A stretch of DNA of 64,000 nt, taken from contig MU130701.1 in the NCBI GenBank assembly GCA_015039465.1, positions 329,938 through 393,937 on the forward strand, written 5' to 3'. Below are positions 48,023 to 60,180 of the stretch, in pieces. Numbering within the stretch: the stretch's first letter is position 1; each line of letters opens with the position of its first letter. The notes beneath the pieces were generated by a model that worked only from the letters and a program-made list of their open reading frames with translations, was not told the origin of the DNA and did not search any database. The stretch comes from Phlegmacium glaucopus (Eukaryota > Basidiomycota > Agaricomycetes > Agaricales > Cortinariaceae). The position numbers and the translations under genes are program-made.

Positions 48023-49241
48023 TAGGGGTGTGCGCCGTACCGATTCGGCGGCTACATTACGGTTACGGTAGTGCCGAAGCCGTACCGTAGAGAGGTTTGC
48101 GAAGCTATTATTGACGGTACAGTACGGTTCATATACGGCCGTATACGGCGATAAACGGCCGACTTGGATATAAAAGGAAATTTCTTGCATAGGTAATAGA
48201 ACTGTTGTCGAAGTAATAGAACTGCTCACCTATGGTAGTTTTGTACCATATTTCAAGTTTGATAATAAATGTACTTGGCAGAATAATTGCTTGCAAAAAA
48301 AATTAGAAATGATAAACCTTATGCAATAATTTACAAATAATTTAAGAAAGTATTTTGTAGCAAGGGGGCACCGGGATCGAAATGCCAGACCGGTACCTGG
48401 TTAGTTAGTCCAGCCGGAGGCCCCGAAAAAAAAAAAAGGACTTCACCAGAACAAGGGTTTAAAACATCAATTTGAAGCTATTAAGGCCTTACTACATGCA
48501 TAAGATGTGCAGAAATGAGTTTCTCTAGTAGCATAGGTCTGGTGTAGGTAGATAAGACTGTAATATTCATATTTTATGGGTGATCACACTATTTACAACC
48601 AGTATCTATAGGCAATTTGAAATGCACTGAATATCCCTTCACCCAGGTACTTGATGGTTGATCAGATGGCACAATCAAATGTAATCAGTCTGGCTGTGAA
48701 ACTCAATGGGTAAGTACCACATTATCAAGTAGGATTGTGCTGCATTACTTACCTGAGATGTTAGTATCACCTCTAATACCTAGAGTTGGAGCCCCAGAAT
48801 TAGGTTTGCACTGCTTGCGACGTGTCTTCTGAGGCAAGGGGAGGCAAGCGAGCACGGAGGTGAGGATAGGATGACGTCATATTGCCATATATAGATGCGT
48901 GCCTGATTACATAAGTTAGTTAGTCCACCCAAAGTTGGCTTAAAAAATAAATCGACCCTGGGTATTTTTTTTTGATCCCGGTGCCCCCTTGTTTTGTAGC
49001 TCAAAAAACAATATAATCTACCTAACATTTGTCTAAAAGGTCACCATAAAGTATGTGTTAAGCCTTTCCTGCCATTGACAGTGGTATGGCCAACAACGGC
49101 TGTATATTTATGGCTGTAATGTCAAGGAACCATACTGTAGCTGTACCATAACACAAACCTCTCAGAGGCCTCATGGTATGGTTACAGCTGCTGAATACGG
49201 TCACCATAGACTGTAATTATGGTGGCAGTGCGCAGCCCTAG
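48023..49241. mobile_element. Non-autonomous hAT-like element (outer)
   Basis: Terminal inverted repeats TAGGGGTGTGCG at the left and TGCGCAGCCCTA at the right. They are flanked by an 8-bp target duplication with one mismatch (GGAACGAG at 48015-48022, GGAACAAG at 49242-49249). The subterminal zones carry GTACGG-type repeats. In the right arm many CpG positions read TpG or CpA. No transposase is present, and a second element is inserted inside it. Confidence 0.8.
48361..48991. mobile_element. hAT-like MITE nested inside the outer element
   Basis: Perfect 18-bp terminal inverted repeats, CAAGGGGGCACCGGGATC and its complement, and a perfect 8-bp target duplication TTTTGTAG (48353-48360 and 48992-48999). 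It is 631 bp with no coding capacity. The 8-bp duplication points to the hAT superfamily. Confidence 0.9.
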
Positions 49242-49249
49242 GAACAAGC

Positions 49250-51589
49250 AATGAAATAAGCCTCAAGATATATCAGCATTTGAAAAGCGCTGACCAAAAA
49301 AAGTTGCAAATGAGCCAACAGCAAGTAGTTGAGTTTTATTGGGCATCTGCATATGGAAGGGGTTGGGCATCTCCAGTGATGACATAGGTGGGTTTAGCAG
49401 TGATAAGTGAAGAGCCAGCCTGGAGGGCCCTAAGTACAGAATCTGTCAAAATTGAAAGAAACAAATGGACAAACCTTTGAGAAAGTGGGGGTGCTAATTT
49501 TGTCCAGCATTGCTAAAGTACTGTCAAGGGAGGTTTCAGCACCTGTAGGGATGAACCGATGCTGGAATGGAAGGCAAGGGTATGTGTGATGTCAATAGCA
49601 TGGGTTGCTGGATCTGATGTAGCTGCTTTGGTCTCTGCTGCAACTAGAGGAGCAACATATTCATCAAATTCATGCATTGTTGAGATATTTCCACAACAAT
49701 TTAGAGGAGGATGTACATGTAAAGGACAGTGACACAGATCTGATATTGTTTATCAGTCATATGGAGGTCCTTTTGGAGGCCAGCAACATGAGTGCTCCTG
49801 TAATTGAACAAGTTTAGTCATACACACCTCATAGCAACCAAGTATTTTTCACCAATGTTGGCTTGATCCTGAGGGATAATTAGAAATAGGGATCATCTTA
49901 GTCAAAAAGAACCAACCAAAATCAAGAGGAGGTAAAACATGGTCATCACAGGTAGTTGAGCTTTCAAACAGCTTGTTGCTCAGGTGGTAATTCATGTTCT
50001 GAGAATGGATTTATGGTCTTCAGAGGTGATTCTGGTGTCAAAGTGGTCAGCAATGTCACCTATACTAAAGATGTTTGTGATGAAATAGGTTTGGCCATTG
50101 ACCAAAAATTTTATAGGCAATCTTGGAACAATTGGGAAAGAGGAATGATGGCTACTCCAGACAATACACTGTAAGACCAGTTGCATTGTAAATAACAACA
50201 GAAAATGTATAAAAGAGGGAAATTCTTACTTTTAAGGTTGTTTTTTGGACAAGTAGAGATAAGCTACATTTTTCATAGTAATTGATTACAGTACTTATTG
50301 TAGATATTTACATCAAAAAAGATAAGGATGGAATTATGATATCAAGAAAATTGTTTACCACTTTTAGGGTAGGAACTATCAAGGTAAATTACAAACTAAG
50401 GGTAAGTACATCACAGATAAATGACAGTACTGCATGCAAGTAGTGCAAACATTGCGAAATATCATCTGAGCAAGTAGAGGAGCATTAGCGCAGCAAGGAA
50501 CATGAAATGGTAGATAACTTTCTGTCACTGACGAAGATATATTAGTTATAGTTCAAAGAATAGAAATATATATACCTTACAGTTGGCTGTTCTATAGTCA
50601 TGGCCAGAAATAGATCTGCTGCAGCCAACTTGGCCTTGAGGTAACGGGTAGCAGCCAGAAAAGTGCAGAACACCATGACTACTGGCACCAAGTAGTGCAG
50701 TTTGAGATATAAAAAAATGCCACAAAGGCGATAGTAACTGCTAATGCTCTAAAACTAACTGTACACTGTTAAAAAAGCTATTAAGAACTGATAGATGGCT
50801 GTAATTGGGGCTGACTTACCACAAGTACACAGATTGTACTCATTTGCTTTAAACAACGAACACCGCCTCTGAACACAAGAGTTTTGAGATCGCATGGTGA
50901 CCTGTTGAGCCGTGACTGAAAGTCCAATGCCCTGAATGAGCCCAACCTATTTTCTGAGATGGTTGAGAGTGATGCTTGCAGTGCGTTTGTTGAGTTGAGG
51001 ATGTTCCTGTGAAACGAAGGGAGTTGTGGGGAATGAATGAGTGATGGAAGTGTGGATGACTGGGACTGTTCCAGGAGAGAACTAGGGGGCATTAGGATCA
51101 TCAGCGTCAACCAGAGTCTGTGAGAGGCTGTGAATGATAGAGTATACATGACAGAAAGGGTCACTTTAATACTTGATAATGTACCCAAGCAGTCAGAGCA
51201 AGGTTTCATAATTCAACTTGCATTAAAACTTGTGTATTGCTCCCCCCGTGCATTCCAGCAACCTCATCTATAGCAAATTTGAGTCAAAGTTAGCGCTAGA
51301 TCATGCATCTTGAGCTTGGCTGGGCCAGAGCAATGAATATTGTCTTTTGAGATCAGCCATGTTGAGTTCTCCTGAGCCAGCAGCTATGTATTTCTGAGGA
51401 AAGAGCACATTGATTAATTTGAGGGGTAAACAAGTTCAGTCTACAAGTATATAAACATATCCAACAGCGTAGCAGCAGCTCTGGGCATTAGGAAGATCTA
51501 CGTAGCAGTGGGAGAGAACAATAAACACGATGCATTGGTTAGACAGAGAAAGAGTTAGAAAAAGACTTATATCACACCTAAAAGCATCA
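49250..51589. other. AT-rich region, probably partly inside the CACTA element
   Basis: Short open frames at 49956-50174 and, on the minus strand, 50781-51209 have no recognised domain. The region borders the transposase 3' end and may be its non-coding part. I could not find a terminal CACTA repeat. Confidence 0.4.
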
Positions 51590-54554
51590 GTCCACTTGGA
51601 TTGCCACATTATTGCTCCGATCAATGATAGCCCACTCATCCCTATCCTGTATTCTTCCAACAACGCACTGCACTGTAGTCAGATCAACAACTTCATCAAC
51701 CCCAATTTCTTTGTAATAATAGATGTTATTCCTTATTGTTGCTTTGATGCTCTGGATCAGTGCTAGGATGATCGTTGTCGGCATGGCCAAGTTGAGTTGT
51801 GGTGTGGATGGTAACTCTAAAATAAGAATACATTTTAGTTGACCAAAGAAATCTTGAAGTTCAAATTCCGGTCTTCTTTTCTTTTGGCGAGTATATCAAT
51901 CCACAAATTGAGTATACTGGATAAAAGAATGCTCAGGAAATTGCACATATGAAAAGAAGGCAGGACTCAACTTGAACAAAAGATGTGTCACGGCTGTCCT
52001 CGGTCCCTTGAACCAAATCTTGGCCAATCATATGATCACCCCCTTCAAGACGAGTGACCCTGCCATACTGGGTAATTGGTTGATTCAGCTTGATGACAGA
52101 TTGAACAATGTTCTTCTTAACATTGAAGCACATCGCTAAGCAAGCCAAAACTTTACTTTGGATTGGTGAGGGTAAGATTTCATGTTGTGGGGAGCAGAAA
52201 GCATGTAAAGTGGATCTGTTTTGAAATTTCAGATGAGTGATCTGAAATAAGGGCGAAGTCAATTGAACATACATAGGTTATGTATAAGCTTGTTACTTTC
52301 CTTCTTGTCAGGATCCAGGCATAGTGCTTCATCAAGATTATACAAAAGTTGTATTTGGTTGGGCTGCACAATTGCAGTGACAAAGGAATTAATTGACGCA
52401 TAAGGATGGTGTCTGCTTCTGATTGATGGAAGCAATGTGTTGCAATGATGTTCCATGGGAAATGCCCAATAGGCCCAGACAGGACCGGCTGCCCTGATAC
52501 CCCACGCGATGTGAAGAAGTGCATGGATGGTCAAAGGACAAGCAGAAAGTTGTGTGGGGTCATTTCAATAATATAGCCTATATAAATACTATGGGTATAA
52601 TATTCAATAGTAGGAAGAATAAATACTCACCGTTCATATCCCTCAACCCACGACTTGAAGCCCTCATCAATCTTAAACGCCAGACATAGCTTGATAAGTT
52701 TGATAAGTTGCATGAAATGCATGTAGTACTTGGCTTTTTTGAACCTTCCACGTAACACGAGTGGAGTGATACAGAGTGTCCAATTCGCATACATCTCAGC
52801 AGTCATCTGGGACTGTTTCATTGCAATGTTGGGCACCGAAGCCCTGAAAGCTGCTGGAATTGTCACACCACAGGCTGCTATAATTACTCCGATTTCATTC
52901 CAGATATGAGGTGCAATAAGGTAGCTTTTGCCTTGATGATCTAAGTCCTTGAATTCACCGGTCCAGAACAGGATGAGGTTGGGAATTAAATTCTCCCACA
53001 TGAGGTGCATGAAGTCAAACAGGAAGGAAGATGGGAAGGAAAGTGAAGATATGCTACTGAGGACAGGTATGCCTTTGATGCCATATTGTTTAGCAAGTTG
53101 ATCATGTGTGGAATTATTGGGGGCCATTTCAATGACATGTGCTTGTTTTAAAAACTCTCCATGAGTGCGGATAGGAAGATCAGATGTGTTGTATTGCTGA
53201 GGATTAGCTCCAGGAATCTTATTGCGTTGAAGAGGGACATAGTAAGTGCAAGTGAGGGAAATGCCTTTGATGTTGCATGTTTGACATAGGCTGAGACCGT
53301 TCTGCCCTTTCATGTGCATTATAAGAGCCATGGCAGGAATATCACCAAATACAAGAATGAGATATGCATGAAGTAAGAATATTGCTTGGCTGATGGCATC
53401 GAAAGTGTTGACACCGATCTCCAGCTGGATGAGTTCTTGAGCAAGTGGCCAACAGAACCAGTCCCAATCCCAAGGTTTTTTTGGACCAGGAACTGTGCCA
53501 ACATGGATGCAGTACTTCTTCTGGAAACATATTTCAGGAGGGAGATTGTAATTGAAAAGTATCATGGGCCAGCATGTCTTGTCATGTCGCTTGAATGGAG
53601 AAAACCCATCTGTCGAAAGACCGAGGGCAATGTCACATTCATTGGAGAAATAAAAAAAGGGATCATTCATGTCTGCGGGTACAATGGTGTTGAGCAGGGA
53701 CTGATAATGACCACTATCAAAGATGTCCTTGATAATGCCAGGCTCATGGACGTATCCTGCTCGATAGCACATCTTTTTTGCATGAATAGAGTTTGCCAAC
53801 ATAGCTCATAACCGAGGTATAAGAGGAAGGTAGTCGAAGTACTTGCGTGGCCTTCCATTGGTGTTGTACCGTGCTGCCTGACAGTTGGGGCAGTTGATGA
53901 GGTCCTCATACGGTCCAACAAAGCAAACACAACTGTTTATACAACAGCTGTATCATGTAGGCTGGAACCCCAACATGAATCAAACACATTTCTTGGTCAT
54001 TTTTAGGGTGTCATGACTGCTATTTGGAAAAGCCTTGGAGAGTCAGTTGAAAGTATGCTCTGTTACATGGTCCTCCACCTTGAGTGTATAAATGCGAAGT
54101 AGACTGAGATCTGATTCCCCCAACAACTTTCCATCTAAACAATTATTAGCAAGGGTGATGATCCATAAGCCAGAAACATACCTATAGATGCTGCTTCATG
54201 CTCAAAACTTTTGTCAAGCAGATCCCAAGTGGAAACGCCAGCAACATCAGACTCAGCAAACGGGCCGTCACCATCTTCATTATCTCTGTCTTCATCATAG
54301 TCTTTGTTGCCTTTGTCCTCAGAAATGGTTGTCATGATCACACCAGCATCCTCCTCCTCCTCATCTTTGCTGCCACAGTTAGTTCTGGGATTTCCCCAGT
54401 GCTGTTCTGCTATGCGCCTGGTTCTCTCTGTAATCCTGCTTGACTGATGTGTAGATGGCAACACATTGGCTGCACCATCCTCAAATTCATCATTTGATAC
54501 CAGCACACACAATGATTCCTCTGGGTCTGGGTCTGCAGGGGGGATCTCAGGCAC
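51590..54554 (-). pseudogene. CACTA/EnSpm (Tnp2-type) transposase
   Basis: Read on the minus strand, the pieces follow the order of basidiomycete Tnp2 transposases: STWDLLDKSFEHEA (54210), a zinc-binding INCPNCQAARYN with GRPRKYFDYLPLIPRL (53830-53900), ALGLSTDGFSPF, PGPKKPWDWDWFCWPLAQEL, FGDIPAMALIMHMKG with CQTCNIKG, KQYGIKG, FDFMHLMWENLIPNL (main ORF 53802-52627), then GIRAAGPVWAYWAFPMEHH (52470), YGRVTRLEGGD (52050) and CVVGRIQDRDEWAIIDRS (51640). An in-frame TGA at 53816-53818 separates the zinc region from the main ORF at a place where CGA would fit. Frame changes near the C-terminus may be introns. Probably inactive. Confidence 0.8.
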
Positions 54555-54661
54555 TTGGTCTACCTCGGGTTGTGTTAGGGCAACTGCGACGCTGACTTAG
54601 TCAAGCTAGCAGGGGATCCAAAGTTAATAATATTTCAGAAAAGATATCTACAGGTGACTTA

Positions 54662-54706
54662 CCTAGCAGGGGATCCAAAGAGGGGGGGATGGGGATCCCT
54701 GCTAGG
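54662..54706. repeat. Hairpin CCTAGCAGGGGATCC / GGATCCCTGCTAGG
   Basis: Nearly perfect inverted repeat with one bulged G, upstream of the transposase start. A further direct copy of CTAGCAGGGGATCCAAAG lies at about 54606. It could mark an element end, but I see no second end. Confidence 0.6.
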
Positions 54707-56285
54707 CTGGGGGTATTTAAGTACTAATATGGACATAACAGAGATATAAAATAAATAAAGGAATGATACAATAATAATTAATTAATTAAATAAGAAGTGG
54801 TGTGATGTGAAAAATAGAAATAAAAGACGGAGCAAAATGGAGGATCGGAGTCGGAGTGGAACTATGGGGTTCTGGAGTAAACCGGTGACGGAAGCGGATT
54901 GGATGGAAGGTCGGAGGTCGTCGGAAAGGCAGGGTGCATGATTCTAAGGTTGAGGTTTGGGTTAAAGTCAGGTGTCCCCTAACAGGTTGAGCCGCTTTGA
55001 GCCATTTGCAGTTGCCAATCAGAGTAGAACTGGAGTGAGACCACTTTTTCTTTTGGCGGTATCGTGCACCAATACTGATTGGTAGCATGAGAAGAAAGCT
55101 TAAAAGTTGCCATCATGAAAATAAGCGGACTTTGAATTCACTTACCTATTTTCGTTTGATCGTATCTTTGGTCTATCATTTCAAGAACGGCCCCTTTATG
55201 GACACATCAGCCACATCTCCCATTATGTCAGAGGCTTTGTCATTGTTGTTGTGGCTATGGACCCACAAGTTTTTGCTTCAGCCATCTATCTTGCCATCCC
55301 TCACTCTTGGATTGTACTCAGTCCCCTATCCTCAATTATCTACCTCTTATCTTATCATTCACTGCCAAAACCATCTTTCACACGGCACATGAAGCCTTCC
55401 CACCCTCTTTATGACAACTTAGGAAGTCCAGGAGGATCATGAATAAGCAGGAATTGCAGACGAATCAGCAGCAGAGGATTATTCTTGCAGTGTGTCAAGT
55501 GTTATCAAGGCTGTGCAACATGGGATCATGGGCAAGTAGTGTTTTCTCGGGAACAAGGCTGCGCCTTTCAAGTGTTGACTCAGGACCTTTCACATTTTTG
55601 ACATGACCACATGCCTATGGAGTTGATATATTTTTGCTATTGGACTATGTACACTGCCTTCTTTTCTTTTCTCTTGCACTTTGACACTTTACAGATTTTT
55701 TTATTGTTCCTTCTTCTTTTCCATTGTTCTTTTCTTCTCGCAGCTGTCCTCTCTTTATCTTTCTTCCTTTGACAGCGTGTACTTCTTTTCTTTTTATTGT
55801 TCTACATAGCCTCATCCTTAGGGTATAAATACTGCTCTTTTGTACCAGGATAGGTAGTTCCCCTTAGTTTCTCCCAATTCATTCTTACTCCCCAACAGTC
55901 ATCTTCTCAGTGGAATTCCAGTGAATTCCTCCCTCTAAGTTCGCTTTTTCAGTCCTTTACTGTCAACCTACTGTCAACTGCTATAGTCTTACTGAAGACT
56001 CTTTCCCATTCATCCTCATCCTTCTCTTCTCTTTTCTTTCCCCCCTACCTCTGTGTGTTACAAGTCTAAGGCTAAGCCTTCCCTAAAAAAATAATAGGGA
56101 GTCTCTTGACCTAAAGACTGGTCCACTGCTCTCTGGTTAGTGTTTTATAACAACACAAACAATGATTTATAGCGTGGTGAAAGAAATTTCTGATGTTGTA
56201 CTCACGCTAACTATTGAATTCAAATTTGAACATAACCAATCACAATTATAATTACAAGTGAGTAACCTGTCTCTTTTTTTGCATT
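54707..56285. other. Intergenic with LTR-like stretch
   Basis: Around 55600-56150 the sequence has a pyrimidine-rich tract, TATAAATA at about 55825 and CTAAGGCTAAGCC near 56070, resembling a retrotransposon LTR. I found no matching ends or target duplication. No gene recognised. Confidence 0.35.
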
Positions 56286-56319
56286 TCAATCAAAAACAAA
56301 CAGAACTACCATACAAGAA

Positions 56320-56664
56320 TTGGCTGCTCTACCCATCAAAAGCCTGTGGATGCCAATGAAATCGAAATTAACAATGTTAACCCTGAAAACCAACAAGTCA
56401 AAATTGAACTCAACAATTCCAGGTCCAAAAACGAAGAAGCCAGTGGTAGTGGTGCCACAGTCGGTGCACATCATCAATTGCAAGAGTCAAGCAATGAATT
56501 TGAAAACGCAGAATCCCTATTTAGTAACAGTGGATGAAGAGAATCTGGACATGGAGGGGAGTAGCAGTGGTGAGGAAGAGGAAGAAAATACCAACAACCA
56601 AGCCAGAACAAAGCGAAAGGCAACGGAGAGTGGTGGTGGAAAGGGGAAGCAGGCAAGGGTTTAA
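56320..56664 (+). CDS. Hypothetical charged protein, possibly an exon
   Basis: Open frame ending in an acidic stretch (DMEGSSSGEEEEE) and a basic tail (RTKRKATES, GGGKGKQARV) that could be a nuclear signal. An overlapping frame (56346-56537) also reads as charged protein, so the coding frame is uncertain. No domain recognised; it could be part of a transposon-borne gene. Confidence 0.3.
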   Translation: MAALPIKSLWMPMKSKLTMLTLKTNKSKLNSTIPGPKTKKPVVVVPQSVHIINCKSQAMNLKTQNPYLVTVDEENLDMEGSSSGEEEEENTNNQARTKRKATESGGGKGKQARV

Positions 56665-56700
56665 AACCTCAAGTAAGTAATTTTTTACACTGTTTTCACG

Positions 56701-57036
56701 TGGTTGCAAAAGTTGATAATATATATAGTGTTTTATGCTGTTTTCGCATGGTTGCAAAAGTTGATAATATATATAGTGTTTTACACCATGTTTGCATGGT
56801 TGCAAAAGTTGATAATATATATTGTTTTTTACACTGTTTTTGTGTGGTTGCAAAAGTTGATAATATATATAGTTTTTTACACCATTTTTGTGTGGTTGCA
56901 AAAGTTGATAACATATATAGTTTTTTACACCATTTTCCTGTGGTGAAAAAAATCAACAATAAACTTAGTTTTTTACACCATTTTTGTGTAGCCGAAAAAG
57001 TCAACAATAAATGTAGTTTTTTACACCTATCAAACT
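56701..57036. repeat. 48-bp tandem repeat, seven units
   Basis: Units start at 56701, 56749, 56797, 56845, 56893, 56941 and 56989, exactly 48 bp apart. Consensus TGGTTGCAAAAGTTGATAAT followed by ATATATAG-TTTTTTACACC. Divergence rises toward the right end. The period is 16 codons, so frames stay open on both strands (for example VVAKVDNIYSFLHHFC on plus). Confidence 0.95.
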
Positions 57037-58619
57037 GTCAGAAATCCCTCCATTCTGGGGTTGTGATCCTTTAATATATCAACACAAATTACTACCCTTT
57101 ACAACCTTAAATGGTGTCCAAATTAATTTATTTATCTATGGAAATTACAACATTAAAATTATAAAATTACTATGATTTCAATATTTATAACTCCACCTTA
57201 ATCGTTGTAATAACTACTCTAAACAAAGAAAATTACATAATTTTCTGGTGGAACCAAAGTTGTAAATTCCCATGGCCTGGGTCTCTCAGTGATATTCTCC
57301 ACAGAGCTATTTGATAGGTTTAAATCATCTCAAACCATCTATGTCTGGCGATTAGTGAAGAGCCTATGGTCAGAGATGGAGCAATGTTGAAGAGTAAGGA
57401 TGAAGCTAGGTGGTTGGAATCATCAGAGACCCTGAATGCAAGAAGTTGGTGTTTGCTGGCTAAGGCACTGTGATGGCCCCCTGAAAAAATGCCTGTTGGT
57501 ATTCATAGAACTCATAATTAGAATCCACCCAACTCTTCTGGCATTTGTCACTCTGCCAATTTTTTTGACCTCAAACCAGCTGAAGTCAGTTGGGTTTCAC
57601 AAGGGCAAGTGAGCTTATACTTTACGAGGCCATCTATGTATTCAATGGTTTGTTGTGCACTTTATAAAAATATTCATTGTTGAAATGTGGCCCAGGCTCC
57701 AACCAATTCTGGGACAATGTACATTTTTATGTAAAATGTAGGATCAAGGACTCAGGATTAGGCACTTGAGGACCATCAGGAAAAATGACTTCTGCCCTAG
57801 GCTTTCCTGAAATGTCCTGGGGTGCCCCAGGCCACTCAGGCCACTCAGGTCAAGAGGTTGCCCCCAGGTGCAAGTTACCTATGTATAAAAGTCTCAGGCC
57901 ATCCTGTGGCAACCTGAGGCAACCTGAGTGCATCCTGAGCAACCTGAGAGCAACCTGAGGCAGCCTTAGTCCCTTTGGATCTGATGCTAGAAAACATATA
58001 TAAACCAGATATTTGAATAGTCTCACACAACAGAGTAATAATAATAATAATAAAATTATATTCAATTATTCAAAACATCATATATACTAGTAATAAAATA
58101 ATAATAAAATGGTGATACATAAATATACTAGTACATATATAATACTGGGGAAGTAGGAAATAAGAAAGCAAAATTGTGGGTGGTTTATATATCTCTTGGA
58201 TGGCACACAGACCATTGGTCACATGATCACAGATAAGCATGATTTCAAGCATATGGTAGGTTCATTCCAAGCCCTGTTCTGCTCAGGGTGTGTTTTGTAG
58301 AGCAAATAGACCGAATAAGGATGTTTGTTGAGTAAACATAGCTGTTTATGGCAATTTTGATGATTGCTCTGCACCTTCACAGAAGGGGCTTGATCCCAAG
58401 TGCCAAAAACTGATAGGACATTCGCAAATTTCTGGCAACACCACTTCTTCCTCATTCACCATGAAACTTGGCTAGCCTCCTAACTTGATCAGACTCTATC
58501 CTATTCTCTTTTGTAATCATCATTTTTATCTTAAACTCCAACTGCTGCTTTTTACCTGTCTTTTTTGGCTACATTTACCTCTATCAACACTCTTTTCCAT
58601 TGTTCAGATCCCACTATCA
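57037..58619. other. AT-rich region with CCTGAGG repeat cluster
   Basis: No gene recognised. Between 57770 and 57970 short copies of CAACCTGAGG and CCACTCAGG are packed together, in the style of hAT subterminal repeats. An (AAT)n-like stretch lies at 58035-58055. Confidence 0.4.
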
Positions 58620-58826
58620 CTGCTGGCAGCAGGTGGTGTTTCTGATGGAAAAACTTATTTTTAGAAATGTTTTGTCATTTCTGATTACATTTTTCCTAAA
58701 GTTACACCAAAACAACTTCCTTATAAGGGAATTAATTTGGTGTAACCCTAAGAAAAATGTTTTAGAAGTGACAAAACATTTCTAAAAATAGGTTTTTCCA
58801 AAAGAAACACCACCTGCTGCCAGCAG
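58620..58826. mobile_element. Foldback element
   Basis: Long imperfect palindrome. The left arm begins TGCTGGCAGCAGGTGGTG and continues into TTTTTAGAAATGTTTTGTCA; the right arm is its complement ending CACCTGCTGCCAGCA. Arms of about 90 bp surround a short AT-rich loop near 58725. No coding content. Confidence 0.8.
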
Positions 58827-59081
58827 CGTATCTGGATACCAGGTACAATTCATTTCATTTAATGGAATATAAATAAAAAGATTAACAAGTTTTTCAACAT
58901 AGATCGCACTTGTTGTGACAAAATGAGTGTGTCAAATCATGGGTTAGTTGGCCCATCAAACCCAGCCACACTCTGCACCCAACCACTCCTTCCAAGTCTC
59001 GAGGAGGCTTGAATGCATCCCAGAAATGTCCAACACCTCACAGAGATTGCTCCCCTTCCTTCAGAATGCCACCTTCAGCAC
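58827..59081. other. Short spacer, no gene
   Basis: An open frame starting at 58948 continues into the LTR and has no recognised motif. Confidence 0.4.
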
Positions 59082-59463
59082 TGTTATGACTTCGAACGAT
59101 TCAGGGTTACTGATCGTTAACAGTCATTACTATGTCGGTTTCGAGTATCAATTCATAGACTTGTGCTTCGTAGACTTATAAAGGCCTAGAGCAGCGGTCG
59201 TCTTTGAGAGAGATCGTGTGTGTAGAGAATCGTCTATTAAAGACTAGGTAAAGAATGTAGTACAAAGTGTGTAGATTTATATACAAAAGTGGGAAATGAA
59301 AGGCATATGATAAAGGTCAGGTAAACATGTGTTTGACACATGTATGAAAAGTGAACCGTAGCAGCATGTAGGTGAAACAATAAACATCACATGGAGTGTG
59401 CATGTGTGATGATAGAAAAAGAAATGAAAAGGGTGCGTACGCAGCGTGTATACAATCGTAACA
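59082..59463. mobile_element. Solo LTR
   Basis: The 382-bp sequence begins TGTTATGAC and ends TCGTAACA (TGTTA...TAACA ends). It is flanked on both sides by AGCAC (59077-59081 and 59464-59468), a perfect 5-bp target duplication. An inner TATAAAGG at about 59177 fits an LTR promoter. No internal retroelement genes follow, so it is a solo LTR, likely left by LTR-LTR recombination. Confidence 0.85.
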
Positions 59464-59699
59464 AGCACCGTCTCAAGGGATTAACCATTCCAATGCACCA
59501 CTTACTGAACCAGCAACACCACGGCAGAGAAAAGACAACACTCTATAATGTTTGCGTGGAATGAACCGGTGCCGCTGATTTTGAAGAACAGCCCAAGAAT
59601 AAGTGGCAAGAGATTTGTTGTGCAATTGTGGGAAAAGGTGATTGAGGTAATTGAAATCATTACTGCCTATATATCTGTTAATTGATTTACTTTAGATGA

Positions 59700-60180
59700 G
59701 TCTAAGTTTTCAACTTACCCAACATCAGATTTCGTGTAAAACCTTCTGGTGTCTGCAAAGTATCCCAGGTTTTCATTGGTTCGTCGTCTCCAAGGATTAG
59801 GGTCATCATTCCAGTCATCATCACTGCCCATGGTGCTACCAGCTGCCTGTTTTTTGGCCATTTGCTGTTAAGCCTTGTTTGGTATGGCTGCAAATGTGTA
59901 CAAGAGTTTCCAGGTGTATGGTGCCTGTTGGCAATACTTTTCAATCACTTGTTGCGGTTGCAAGAGTTCCTGGATTCCTTTCAATGTAAGTGTCTTCATC
60001 TTAACCTTCAGCTCAACATCCTTAATCATCTTATTGCTCTCCTTCCCCACTATAGCCTGTGCAAAAGGTGCAACCACCTTGTTCATGTGTTCCTTGTGCA
60101 TCCAGAAAGTTCTTGAGCCAGATTTGGAAAACCATTCCTGGTGGAAACTTCATGTCCTTGTTTTTTTGCTGTTGGCATTA
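59700..60180 (-). pseudogene. Relic of a dispersed agaricomycete repeat-associated ORF
   Basis: The minus strand reads HQEWFSKSGSRTFWMHKEHMN, VELKVKMKTLTLKGIQELL, TWKLLYTFAAIPNKA, then a stop, then acidic SDDDWNDDPNPWRRRTNENL and TPEGFTRNL. I recognise the style of a very abundant mushroom repeat protein (WLH..F.N, LK.LE, W.LL.AFAGIPN) but cannot name it. The stop and frame changes indicate decay. Confidence 0.5.

Noticed and set aside
53386..53811. Long plus-strand open frame
   Set aside because: It is the antisense shadow of the transposase, whose minus-strand reading shows conserved motifs.
55500..56152. Possible second solo LTR (TGTTAT...ATAACA)
   Set aside because: Flanks do not match (TCAAG versus ACACA), and no primer-binding site or partner LTR is visible.
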